Origin: Azotimanducus sp965199815
GTDB lineage: Bacteria > Pseudomonadota > Gammaproteobacteria > Pseudomonadales > Azotimanducaceae
Direction of reading: 5' to 3'
NCBI GenBank assembly: GCA_965199815.1
Contig: CBDATE010000033.1
Location: forward strand, 419,612 to 483,611
Length of the DNA: 64,000 nt
The notes beneath the pieces are model-generated. The model did not search any database and was not told the origin of the DNA. It saw only the letters and a program-made list of their open reading frames with translations. Both the position numbers and the translations under genes were made by a program. Positions 18,671 to 26,530 of the stretch are shown here, one piece after another (position 1 is the stretch's first letter; every line of letters starts with the position of its first letter).

Positions 18671-18712
18671 TATGTTCTGATCAAGTCCATCCGTGGACTT
18701 GATCAGAACATA
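18671..18712. repeat. Perfect 19-bp inverted repeat (hairpin E alone) in the alaA-pntAA divergent region
   Basis: Bases 18671-18689 pair exactly with 18694-18712 around a 4-base loop (TCCG). This is the terminal hairpin of the multi-hairpin element standing alone, with both arms complete out to TATGTT. Unlike the other copies it lies between divergent genes, where a terminator role is unlikely. Confidence 0.9.
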
Positions 18713-18824
18713 CCATGTGTCCGCTGCAACGGAGTCGTCGGTAAATTCGATAATACTCTGACGAGACTTCCGGTAAACTGATCCGCTTTGCCGCTCGTGC
18801 ACCCTTGGGGGCTATCACACCATC

Positions 18825-19988
18825 ATGCGACTGGGCGTTCCTGCTGAATCTCACGTCATGGAAGCGCGAGTTGCGCTTGTCCCGAAGCACATTGCGGGAT
18901 TCAGGGAGATGGGCTTTGATGTCTGCCTCGAATCCGGCGCGGGAACGCGGGGTGGATACCGGGACAGCGATTATCTGGCTGTCGGTGCCGAGCTTGTTGC
19001 CCGCGACGAGGCACTGTCTGCGGAGCTGATACTGCGTGTTGCATCGCCATCAATCCACGAGGTGGAGGCACTCGCGCCGGGCGCGGTGCATGTGAGCTTT
19101 CTCGACCCCTTTCGCCAGCGAGTACTGATTGAAGCCATGGCGAAACGAGGGGTTACGGGTGTCTCCATGGAGATGATTCCGAGAACCACAGTTGCACAAA
19201 AGATGGATGCCCTGTCCTCGCAGGCCAGCTTCGCCGGCTACGCCGCGGTGCTCCTGGCTGCCGAGCGCAGCGCCAAGTTCTTTCCCATGATGATGACTCC
19301 GGCAGGCACCATTGCGCCCGCACGAGTGTTCATCATCGGGGCCGGTGTCGCGGGATTGCAGGCAATTGCCACCGCCAAGCGTCTTGGAGCACGCGTCGAG
19401 GCGTTTGATACGCGTACGGAAGTCAGGGAGCAAGTCGAATCGCTCGGTGGCAAGTTTGTCGAAATCGACCTGGGCGAGACGGGTGCCACGGAGCAGGGAT
19501 ATGCCAGGGAATTGACACCGGCGCAGATAGAATTGCAGCGCCAGGGTCAAGCCGATGTGATTGCCAGGTCCGATGTGGTCATTACCACGGCGCAGGTATT
19601 TGGTCGGCCTGCGCCGCGCATTGTTACCGCGGACATGCTGGCCAACATGAAGGCAGGCAGTCTGGTGATTGACATGGCAGTTGATACTGGCGGCAATGTC
19701 GAGGGCACTCGACCAAACGAGGAGGTGCTCACCGATGCCGGTGCCATATTGCTCGGTGCCACGCATCTGCCTGCACGCATCGCTCGGGATGCGAGCCTCA
19801 TGTACTCGAATAATCTGCTCAATCTGATCTCGCACCTGCAGGAGCAACACGCGGCAGCCAGCGAACAAGGTTCCTGGCCACAGGTACGCGAGGACGATCA
19901 GGTGGCGAGCGGGGCGATCATTACCCGTGGCGGGGAAGTCGTGAACAAACGTATCAGCGCGTACTATGCCGAACAGGGCGCTGCCTGA
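18825..19988 (+). CDS. pntAA: NAD(P) transhydrogenase subunit alpha, part 1 (PntAA)
   Basis: This is the cytoplasmic NAD(H)-binding subunit (domain I) of the proton-translocating transhydrogenase. That enzyme uses the proton gradient to make NADPH from NADH. The 387-residue protein begins MRLGVPAES and has the Rossmann motif VFIIGAGVAGLQAIATAKRLGA at about residue 170, followed by the acidic ribose ligand in VEAFDTR. VFGRPAPRIVT and VIDMAVDTGGNVEGT are further landmarks. It ends before the membrane helices, as expected for the split-alpha form; these are encoded separately by pntAB 46 bases downstream. A G-run (TTGGGGGC) lies about 12 bases before the ATG. Confidence 0.93.
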   Translation: MRLGVPAESHVMEARVALVPKHIAGFREMGFDVCLESGAGTRGGYRDSDYLAVGAELVARDEALSAELILRVASPSIHEVEALAPGAVHVSFLDPFRQRVLIEAMAKRGVTGVSMEMIPRTTVAQKMDALSSQASFAGYAAVLLAAERSAKFFPMMMTPAGTIAPARVFIIGAGVAGLQAIATAKRLGARVEAFDTRTEVREQVESLGGKFVEIDLGETGATEQGYARELTPAQIELQRQGQADVIARSDVVITTAQVFGRPAPRIVTADMLANMKAGSLVIDMAVDTGGNVEGTRPNEEVLTDAGAILLGATHLPARIARDASLMYSNNLLNLISHLQEQHAAASEQGSWPQVREDDQVASGAIITRGGEVVNKRISAYYAEQGAA

Positions 19989-20034
19989 GCCTTGCCGAAT
20001 CATCGCGGGCCTGACATCAAGAGGGAACAATCAA

Positions 20035-20319
20035 GTGGAAGCGGTATTTCTGACCTTTGTGCTGGTGCTCTCGATAGCGGTCGGCTTCGAGTTGATTTCC
20101 AAGGTGCCGGCCACCTTGCACACGCCGCTCATGTCCGGTGCCAATGCGATATCAGGGATTACGCTGGTCGGTGCATTGGCAGCGGCTGGCTCGGATACGG
20201 GATGGGCTGCGTCGCTGCTTGGCGGGCTGGCCGTCTGCTTCGCAACGATCAATGTGGTCGGGGGCTATCTCGTCACCGACCGCATGTTGAGCCTGTTTCG
20301 CAAGGGAAACTCTGAATAA
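20035..20319 (+). CDS. pntAB: NAD(P) transhydrogenase subunit alpha, part 2 (PntAB)
   Basis: This is the short membrane subunit of the split transhydrogenase, about 94 residues with three predicted helices: FLTFVLVLSIAVGFELI, ISGITLVGALAAAG and SLLGGLAVCFATINVVGG. The GTG start at 20035 was chosen over an upstream ATG at 19966. GAGGGAAC lies just upstream at good spacing, and the upstream option would overlap pntAA. The tail reads RMLSLFRKGNSE and stop. The last codons (GGA AAC TCT GAA TAA) are the left arm of hairpin A of the repeat element, so the element has set the C-terminus. A 592-bp repeat-filled gap separates it from pntB. Confidence 0.92.
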   Translation: MEAVFLTFVLVLSIAVGFELISKVPATLHTPLMSGANAISGITLVGALAAAGSDTGWAASLLGGLAVCFATINVVGGYLVTDRMLSLFRKGNSE

Positions 20320-20880
20320 CAGAGTTTCCCGTGCGGCACACGGATGTGCCGCCAGATTCAGTGCCGTAAGGCATTGAATCTGCGAGCAAATCAGCACATT
20401 TTTGCAGGACAGCAAAAATGCACGGCGCAGCCGCCCGAAGGGGCGGGCACAAGGAAGTGCCCGCTGACATTTTTGCAGGACAGCAAAAATGCACGGCGGA
20501 GCCGCCCGAAGGGGCGGGCACAAGGAAGTGCCCGCTGACATTTTTGCAGGACAGCAAAAATGCACGGCGGAGCCGCCCGAAGGGGCGGGCACAAGGAAGT
20601 GCCCGCTGACATTTTTGCAGGACAGCAAAAATGCACGGCGGAGCCGCCCGAAGGGGCGGGCACAAGGAAGTGCCCGCTGACATTTTTGCAGGACAGCAAA
20701 AATGCACGGCGGAGCCGCCCGAAGGGGCGGGCACAAGGAAGTGCCCGCTGACATTTTTGCAGGACAGCAAAAATGCACGGCGGAGCCGCCCGAAGGGGCG
20801 GGCACAAGGAAGTGCCCGCTGTAGCGCACTTCTGATTTGCGAATCTGATCAAGTCCACGGATGGACTTGATCAGAACATA
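20304..20880. repeat. Multi-hairpin repeat element, copy 2, expanded by six 71-bp tandem units
   Basis: It has the same ends as the element at 17221 (hairpins A, B, C, then D and E). Between the two arms of hairpin D it carries a tandem array at 20397-20820. It occupies nearly all of the gap between pntAB and pntB. No gene is present; the long ORFs on both strands are repeat artefacts. Confidence 0.92.
20397..20820. repeat. Tandem array: six units of 71 bp
   Basis: Units begin at 20397, 20468, 20539, 20610, 20681 and 20752. They are almost identical; unit 1 differs by one base (GCGCAG for GCGGAG) and unit 6 loses its last two bases. Each unit contains three small hairpins: CATTTTTGC with GCAAAAATG, a GCCGCCCG-type GC-rich stem, and GGGCAC with GTGCCC. 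A single unit occurs at about 23411, so the array probably grew from one. There are no unique spacers, so it is not a CRISPR. Confidence 0.95.
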
Positions 20881-20911
20881 CCAAGAAAGACACGTGAGGT
20901 GACCACACACC

Positions 20912-22273
20912 ATGTCTGATATCGCGATCAATTTTGCCTATGTTGCCTGTGCGCTGCTGTTCATCCTCGGGCTGAAGCTGCTCAGCTCTCCCGAGACTGC
21001 ACGGCGCGGGAACCTGTTCTCCGCACTCGGCATGTTGCTCGCCATTGTGGTGACCTTGCTGTCGCAGGACATTGTCGATTTTCGCTGGATAGCCGTGGCG
21101 GCAGTAGTCGGTGCCCTGATCGGTGCCCTGGCCGCGCGCCTGGTTGTGCTCACCTCCATGCCGGAAATGGTGGCCCTGTTCAATGGCTCCGGTGGCGGCG
21201 CGAGCCTGCTGGTGGGGTGGTCCACCCTGTATCCGGCATCAGGCTCAACCTTTACGCTGGTAACGGTGGCGCTGTCAATTCTCATCGGTGGCGTGACGCT
21301 CACCGGCAGCGTCATGGCCTGGGGCAAGCTGTCCGAGGTGTTCACCACCCGCGCGGTTGTCTTCGGGTTTCAGCGGGTGCTCAATTCCATCATTCTGCTC
21401 GCGCTGCTTGCGAGCGGTGTGCTCTTTGTGATGCACCCGGATCCATCTTCGCCGGCTTTCGTCGCGCTGGTGGTCTTTTCCCTGCTGCTCGGCGTGATGG
21501 CCGTATTGCCAATCGGCGGGGCTGACATGCCGGTGGTCATTTCACTGCTGAACAGCTACTCGGGACTCGCTGCCTGCGCCGCCGGTTTTGCCATTGGCAA
21601 CAACATCCTGATTGTGGCTGGCTCACTGGTCGGGGCTTCCGGCATCATTCTCACCAACATCATGTGCAAGGCGATGAATCGATCTCTGGCCAACGTGCTG
21701 TTCAGCGGCTTTGGAGCCGCAAAGGTGGCAACCAAGGTGGAAGGCGAAGTGCGGCCGATTGTGGTTGAGGATGCCTTCCTGATTCTGGAAGCCTCATCGT
21801 CGGTGACCTTCGTGCCCGGGTACGGGATGGCAGTGGCACAGGCGCAGCATGTGGTGCGTGAACTCGGGGAACTGCTGGAGAAAAACGGAGCCGAAGTCAC
21901 CTATGCCGTACATCCGGTAGCCGGTCGAATGCCGGGGCACATGAATGTGCTGCTGGCCGAGGCCAATGTGCCCTATGACCAGTTGGTCGAGTTGGAGGAT
22001 ATCAATCCGCGCATGGGCATGATCGATGTCGCGGTAGTGATTGGCGCGAACGATGTCGTCAATCCTGCCGCCCGCGAGGATCAGGACAGTCCCATCTATG
22101 GCATGCCGATCATCAATGTGGACCAGGCGCGCACGGTGTTTGTCCTCAAGCGTTCCATGGCATCCGGATTTTCCGGTGTGGATAACCCGCTGTTCTTCGG
22201 TGAAAACACTCGCATGCTGTTTGGTGATGCCAAGGAATCCATTTCGGGGCTGGTCGCCGAATTCAAGACCTGA
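20912..22273 (+). CDS. pntB: NAD(P) transhydrogenase subunit beta (PntB)
   Basis: The 453-residue subunit carries membrane helices and the NADP(H)-binding domain III of the proton-pumping transhydrogenase. The N-terminal half has about eight or nine hydrophobic segments and the loop MPEMVALFNGSGGGASLLVG. The C-terminal half has GYGMAVAQAQHVV, HPVAGRMPGHMNVLLAEANV, VVIGANDVVNPAA and GMPIINVDQARTVFVLKRSM, all diagnostic. An AGGTGA lies about 10 bases upstream of the ATG. It must work with pntAA and pntAB, but 592 bases of repeat element intervene, so it could be transcribed separately or with reduced read-through. Confidence 0.94.
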   Translation: MSDIAINFAYVACALLFILGLKLLSSPETARRGNLFSALGMLLAIVVTLLSQDIVDFRWIAVAAVVGALIGALAARLVVLTSMPEMVALFNGSGGGASLLVGWSTLYPASGSTFTLVTVALSILIGGVTLTGSVMAWGKLSEVFTTRAVVFGFQRVLNSIILLALLASGVLFVMHPDPSSPAFVALVVFSLLLGVMAVLPIGGADMPVVISLLNSYSGLAACAAGFAIGNNILIVAGSLVGASGIILTNIMCKAMNRSLANVLFSGFGAAKVATKVEGEVRPIVVEDAFLILEASSSVTFVPGYGMAVAQAQHVVRELGELLEKNGAEVTYAVHPVAGRMPGHMNVLLAEANVPYDQLVELEDINPRMGMIDVAVVIGANDVVNPAAREDQDSPIYGMPIINVDQARTVFVLKRSMASGFSGVDNPLFFGENTRMLFGDAKESISGLVAEFKT

Positions 22274-23294
22274 GAATTCGGCGACGCGCTTCGCGCCACT
22301 CTTCGATGCCCGTGAGTCGCCGCTCGATTGGCGGCCTATAGACTATTCTCCGGTGGTCACCTCGACGGGCGAGCTGGTGGAAGCCAGGTTTTCCGATGGC
22401 TCGCAGCGCGCCCTGAAATACCTGTGTCCGCCGACAGATGCCGCACAGAAGCCTGCGCGAGGGCGCTGGAATGCCTCCCTGTGTCCTGACGATCATCTCT
22501 ACTGGTGCCGGGAAGCCATGTTCTACCAGAGCGAGGTGAGCCGATTGCACACCCGCTTGTTCCGGCCTGTGCATTGTCTTGCCCAGGCAGAGACGGCAGG
22601 CGGTATTGCGCTCGAACTCGAATGGCTTGCGGGTGCACCGGGCGTTGCATGGAGTGAGTCGGACTATGAGGACGCGGCCTTTGCGCTTGGCGACTGGCAG
22701 CGGACCCTGGGGCGCTGTCCTGACGAGGCCTGGGTGTGCAGGAACTGGCTCGGTGGTTATCTGGCAGCGCGCATGGATTCGTACGCGAGTATTCAGGATG
22801 CGAGACGCTGGCGCGCCTTTGGGCACTTCACGCACAAGGAGCAAGCTCTCGTACTTCGGCTCCTGAATGTGCAGGACGCTCTCCTTGCATCCTTGCGCAA
22901 GTTGCCGCAGGTAGTCGCGCACAACGATTTCTGGCCTCCGAACCTGTTCATGCTCGACCGACAGGTGGTCGCCATCGACTGGGGGTTCGCGGGCAGCGCG
23001 CCGGTTGGCGGGGATATCGGCACCCTGTTGTTCGATGCGGTCTTTGATGCTTTCGTTGCGCCTGACGATGTGAGAGCGATGCTGCGGCGGCTCGAACACG
23101 CCTACACTCATGGTCTTGGTTGGCAGGACAGTGCCGAGCTGCGTTTTGCGCTGCTTGCCGGACTGGTGGTCAAGTACCTCTGGTTCTTCGGGTATTTGCT
23201 CGACTCGCCCGGGGTGCAGGCGTATCCATATCCGCAGGCGCATATACGCGCCATGCGCCTGGTGCTGTCCGCCGGTGCCGAGCTCGTGCGCTGA
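22227..23294 (+). CDS. Aminoglycoside phosphotransferase / choline kinase-like protein
   Basis: This is a protein-kinase-fold small-molecule kinase of the APH family. The Brenner-type catalytic motif is VVAHNDFWPPNLF and the metal-binding motif is VAIDWGFAG. The N-terminal lobe reads VEARFSDGSQRALKYL, in which the lysine is the likely ATP ligand. The substrate is unknown, and such genes are usually not real antibiotic resistance genes. The start is uncertain. ATG 22227 overlaps the end of pntB by 47 bases; GTG 22353 is a later candidate close to the conserved region. Coupling to pntB is likely from the overlap. A multi-hairpin element follows 23 bases after the stop. Confidence 0.72.
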   Translation: MPRNPFRGWSPNSRPENSATRFAPLFDARESPLDWRPIDYSPVVTSTGELVEARFSDGSQRALKYLCPPTDAAQKPARGRWNASLCPDDHLYWCREAMFYQSEVSRLHTRLFRPVHCLAQAETAGGIALELEWLAGAPGVAWSESDYEDAAFALGDWQRTLGRCPDEAWVCRNWLGGYLAARMDSYASIQDARRWRAFGHFTHKEQALVLRLLNVQDALLASLRKLPQVVAHNDFWPPNLFMLDRQVVAIDWGFAGSAPVGGDIGTLLFDAVFDAFVAPDDVRAMLRRLEHAYTHGLGWQDSAELRFALLAGLVVKYLWFFGYLLDSPGVQAYPYPQAHIRAMRLVLSAGAELVR

Positions 23295-23317
23295 GGGTTT
23301 GCAGTAAGCAGGCTATA

Positions 23318-23539
23318 GGGAAACTCTGAATAACAGAGTTTCCCGTGCGGCACACGGATGTGCCGCCAGATTCAGTGCCGTAAGGCATTGAATCTGCGAG
23401 CAAATCAGGACATTTTTGCAGGACAGCAAAAATGCACGGCGCAGCCGCCCGAAGGGGCGGGCACAAGGATGTGCCCGCTGAATCACATTTCTGATTTGCG
23501 AATCTGATCAAGTCCACGGATGGACTTGATCAGAACATA
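23318..23539. repeat. Multi-hairpin repeat element, copy 3, with one 71-bp unit
   Basis: It contains hairpins A, B, C, D and E as at 17221, with a single 71-bp unit inserted in hairpin D (from about 23411). It fills most of the 323-bp gap between the phosphotransferase gene and the malonyl-CoA synthetase gene. The remaining 23540-23617 shows only the ribosome binding site of the next gene. Confidence 0.9.
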
Positions 23540-23617
23540 CATAGGTGTCCTGCTCAGGCCATAAGCGTTTACCATGGCGTGGTGGCATCTGCCCGCGGGT
23601 TCAATTCGAGGATCATC

Positions 23618-25201
23618 ATGCACTCCAAAGCAACGCTTCAGGCTGATCGGGATGCGTGTGCGATGCCCGGTTCGCGCGGGTCTGTCGCCAATCCGCAGCT
23701 TGCCGAGCTCCTGTTCGCTGTCGCCGAGTCCAATGCGGCGCGTGTCTGCCTGCGGCCTGTGCAGGGGGAACCCTGGACATATCGGCAGGTGCATCTCCAT
23801 GCGCTCGAGATAGGCGCGGAGTTGTATCGGCGCGGCGCGCAGCCGGGCGACCGGGTGCTGGTGCAAATCGACAAGTCCCCGCAGGCCGTATGCCTGTATC
23901 TCGGCTGCCTCTGTGCCGGCCTCGTATATGTGCCCCTGAACACGGCCTATACCGCGTCAGAATTGACCTACTTTCTCGACAATGCACAGCCCGCGCTGCT
24001 GGTACGCGCATCGCCGTGCCCCGTCCCGGGTGCCACCAGGCTGGTGCTGGCGGAAGAACTCTTCGCGACCAGTCGCGGCGCGCCGCCCCTGACCGGTGTA
24101 CACGCCGCAAGCCCTGACACACCCGCCGCGGTGCTCTATACCTCGGGCACCACGGGGCGCTCCAAGGGGGCTGTGCTCAGTTACGGCAATCTGGTCGCCA
24201 ATGCGCGCGCGCTGCGTCAGGTGTGGGCATGGCAAGACGAGGATGTGTTGCTGCACGCGCTCCCCATATATCACGTGCATGGCCTCTTTGTCGCCTTGCA
24301 CTGTGCTTTCTTCAGCGGCAGCGAGGTGAGGTTCCTGCAGCATTTCACGGTCGAGGATGTGCTTGCCGCCCTGCCATACTGCACGGTGATGATGGGTGTG
24401 CCGACGCATTATGCGAGGCTGCTGGAGTCGCCCGCCTTCGACAAGGCCGCGTGTGCACACATGCGGGTATTCATTTCCGGCTCCGCGCCCATGACGCGGC
24501 AACTGCACACACAATTCAAGGCGCGTACGGGGCATCAGGTGGTGGAGCGTTACGGGCTCACCGAGGGCATGATCCTCACCTCGAACACACTGGATGAACA
24601 GCTGCTTGCGGGCAGCGTGGGGTGTGCGCTGCCCGGTGTCACCCTGCGCATTGCCGCGACCGACGCAACTGCCACGGATGATGCAACAGGCGAAGTGCAG
24701 GCCAGGGGGCCCGGTATCTTCCTCGGCTATCTCGCAAACAGCAAGGCCACACAGGAAGCCTTCACCGAGGATGGCTTCCTGCACACCGGCGACCTTGGGC
24801 ACCTTGATGAGCACGGTCGGCTGAGTATCACCGGGCGTGCCAGGGACCTCATCATCAGCGGCGGCTTGAACGTGTATCCGAAAGAAGTCGAGATGCTCAT
24901 TGACGATATGCCCGGCATTCGTGAATCGGCCGTTATCGGGGTGCCACACAGGGATTTCGGTGAGGCGGTTGTGGCGGTCGTGGTGGCAGATCGGGATGTA
25001 TCGATACGTGTCCTGCGTGAGGCGCTCGCGCAGCATTTGGCGCGCTTCAAGTTGCCGAAGCAGGTGTGCCGCGTCGAGGAACTGCCGCGCAATCAGATGG
25101 GCAAGGTGCAGAAAGCGGAGCTGAGGCGGAATTGTGCACACCTCTTTGCCGAGCAGTTTGCCGATCAGGACGCGGCGCAAGCGGGCGCAAAAGTCACTTG
25201 A
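23618..25201 (+). CDS. matB: Malonyl-CoA synthetase (MatB-like acyl-CoA synthetase)
   Basis: This adenylate-forming enzyme would ligate CoA to malonate (or methylmalonate) with ATP. The A3 motif is LYTSGTTGRSKGA at about residue 175 and ERYGLTEGMILTSN is the A5 motif. TGDLGHLDEHGRLSITGR covers A7/A8, and the catalytic lysine is in NQMGKVQK near the end. LPIYHVHGLFVALHCAFFSG is typical of the MatB clade rather than acetyl-CoA synthetase. ATG 23618 was preferred over GTG 23579 because CGAGGA lies five bases before it. The gene ends in a TTGA overlap with trmJ. Clade assignment is by motif likeness only; a medium-chain acyl specificity cannot be excluded. Confidence 0.8.
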   Translation: MHSKATLQADRDACAMPGSRGSVANPQLAELLFAVAESNAARVCLRPVQGEPWTYRQVHLHALEIGAELYRRGAQPGDRVLVQIDKSPQAVCLYLGCLCAGLVYVPLNTAYTASELTYFLDNAQPALLVRASPCPVPGATRLVLAEELFATSRGAPPLTGVHAASPDTPAAVLYTSGTTGRSKGAVLSYGNLVANARALRQVWAWQDEDVLLHALPIYHVHGLFVALHCAFFSGSEVRFLQHFTVEDVLAALPYCTVMMGVPTHYARLLESPAFDKAACAHMRVFISGSAPMTRQLHTQFKARTGHQVVERYGLTEGMILTSNTLDEQLLAGSVGCALPGVTLRIAATDATATDDATGEVQARGPGIFLGYLANSKATQEAFTEDGFLHTGDLGHLDEHGRLSITGRARDLIISGGLNVYPKEVEMLIDDMPGIRESAVIGVPHRDFGEAVVAVVVADRDVSIRVLREALAQHLARFKLPKQVCRVEELPRNQMGKVQKAELRRNCAHLFAEQFADQDAAQAGAKVT

Positions 25202-25944
25202 GCGAGCCGCTGGCAAATATTCGTGTTGTACTGGTCGAGCCAGCGCATCCCGGCAACATAGGTGCCGCGGCACGCGCCATGAAAACCATGGGGCTGTCGC
25301 GTCTGGTGCTGGTGCGTCCGCAGCGATTTCCTGATCCGCAGGCGATGTGGCGCGCCGCCGGAGCGAAGGATGTGCTTTCCCAGGCCCGGCAAGTGCAGGA
25401 TTTCAGCGCGGCAATCGCCGATTGTCAGTTCGTTGCAGGTACCACGGCGCGTGCAAGACGCATGGCCTGGCAGCTCTCGACACCGAGGATGGCGGCACCG
25501 GAATTGATCGCCAGGGCAACGAGTACGCAGGTGGCGCTCGTCTTTGGCCGGGAAGCGGATGGCCTCGATAACGATGAGCTCGATCTGTGCCATCTGCATC
25601 TGGGAATTCCGGTATCCGATGCCTATGGTTCGCTCAATCTGGCCATGGCGGTACAGGTGCTCTGTTACGAGCTGCGTCTCGCCTGGTTGCAGGCCGAATG
25701 CGGTGAGCAGCCGACCCCGGCATGGGACCGCCCGGCGGCGAGCATGGCGCAGCTCGAAGCCCTCTATGCACATTATGACGACCTGATTGGTCGGCTCGAG
25801 TTCCTGCCCGATGAACATCATTCGGTGGTGATGCGGCGCATACGCAGGATGATGAGCCGTATCGAACCCGATGTCACTGAAGTGAGTATGTGGCGTGGGT
25901 TGCTCTCGGCTATCGACAGGCAACTCGCCAAAACTGGGCGATAG
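25198..25944 (+). CDS. trmJ: tRNA (cytidine/uridine-32-2'-O)-methyltransferase TrmJ
   Basis: This SpoU/TrmD-type knotted methyltransferase methylates the ribose of position 32 in the tRNA anticodon loop using S-adenosylmethionine. Motif 1 is VEPAHPGNIGAAARAMKTMG, motif 2 is VALVFGREADGLDNDEL and motif 3 is IPVSDAYGSLNLAMAVQVL; all three are intact. The C-terminal extension with LEFLPDEHHSVVMRRIRRM is typical of TrmJ. I chose TTG 25198, which overlaps the preceding stop as TTGA. It gives LSEPLANIRVVLVEP, the normal N-terminus, and the longer ORF upstream lies inside matB in another frame. The stop codon is followed directly by a copy of hairpin A. Confidence 0.88.
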   Translation: MSEPLANIRVVLVEPAHPGNIGAAARAMKTMGLSRLVLVRPQRFPDPQAMWRAAGAKDVLSQARQVQDFSAAIADCQFVAGTTARARRMAWQLSTPRMAAPELIARATSTQVALVFGREADGLDNDELDLCHLHLGIPVSDAYGSLNLAMAVQVLCYELRLAWLQAECGEQPTPAWDRPAASMAQLEALYAHYDDLIGRLEFLPDEHHSVVMRRIRRMMSRIEPDVTEVSMWRGLLSAIDRQLAKTGR

Positions 25945-25970
25945 CGAAACTCTGAATAACAGAGTTTCCC
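25944..25970. terminator. Hairpin A copy directly after trmJ
   Basis: The 11-bp arms (one end mismatched) of the CTCTG-AATAA-CAGAG hairpin start on the last base of the trmJ stop codon. Placement matches the copies after pgeF, pntAB and the phosphotransferase gene. No T-run follows. Confidence 0.55.
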
Positions 25971-26022
25971 GTGCCTACAATAGGCACTTTGAATGAATGT
26001 TCGCACGAGGGGGTTTGAAGAC

Positions 26023-26529
26023 ATGCTCTCCAGGGGCTCGCAAACGGCCTCGGATGCTGCCGGTACGCTGCGGGCGCACGAGTTCTTCATGCGTCGTGCG
26101 CTCGACCTCGCACATCGAGGGGAGCGTCTTGGTGAAGTTCCGGTGGGCGCTTTGGTCGTGGCGGACGATCGCATCATCGGAGAAGGCTGTAATCAGCCGG
26201 TCGCCAGCCAGGACCCCAGCGCACATGCAGAGATTCTGGCGCTGCGCGCCGCGGCGCGTACGCTTGGCAACTACCGCCTGCCGGGTGCAACCCTGTATGT
26301 CACCATCGAGCCATGCCTCATGTGTTGCGGGGCGCTGGTGCATGCGCGCGTACATCGCCTGGTATTCGGTGCACGTGAACCACGCGCGGGTGCCGTGTGC
26401 AGTCAGGCTGCGCTGCTCGCCAGCACTTGGCTGAATCATCAAGTGACGGTCGTTGAAGGCGTACTTGCCGAGGATTGCGGCGCACTGATGCGGCAGTTCT
26501 TTCGGCGCTGCCGACAAGTGCCCGAATAA
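26023..26529 (+). CDS. tadA: tRNA adenosine(34) deaminase TadA
   Basis: TadA converts A34 of tRNA-Arg(ACG) to inosine. The zinc deaminase signature is complete: PSAHAEILALR supplies the histidine and catalytic glutamate, and EPCLMCCGALVHAR supplies the two cysteines. FFMRRALDLAHRG and EVPVGALVV are typical. ATG 26023 (MLSRGSQ) was preferred to ATG 25993 because GAGGGGG lies nine bases upstream; the earlier start would add ten non-conserved residues. The purL ATG follows one base after its stop, so the two are probably coupled. tadA near purL is also seen in Escherichia coli. Confidence 0.92.
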   Translation: MLSRGSQTASDAAGTLRAHEFFMRRALDLAHRGERLGEVPVGALVVADDRIIGEGCNQPVASQDPSAHAEILALRAAARTLGNYRLPGATLYVTIEPCLMCCGALVHARVHRLVFGAREPRAGAVCSQAALLASTWLNHQVTVVEGVLAEDCGALMRQFFRRCRQVPE

Positions 26530-26530
26530 G

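Noticed and set aside
20397..20820. Possible CRISPR array
   Set aside because: Units are contiguous and nearly identical over all 71 bases, with no unique spacers and no cas genes nearby.
20152..20931. Long ORFs on both strands over the 71-bp repeats (cysteine-rich repeats such as AVLQKCQRALPCARPFGRL)
   Set aside because: The unit length of 71 is not a multiple of three, so open frames arise in several registers from the same repeat. The DNA is plainly hairpin structure, and no start or ribosome binding site fits.
22263..23243. 326-codon minus-strand ORF opposite the phosphotransferase gene
   Set aside because: The plus strand shows clear kinase motifs (HNDFWPPNLF, DWGFAG), while the minus product has no recognisable features.
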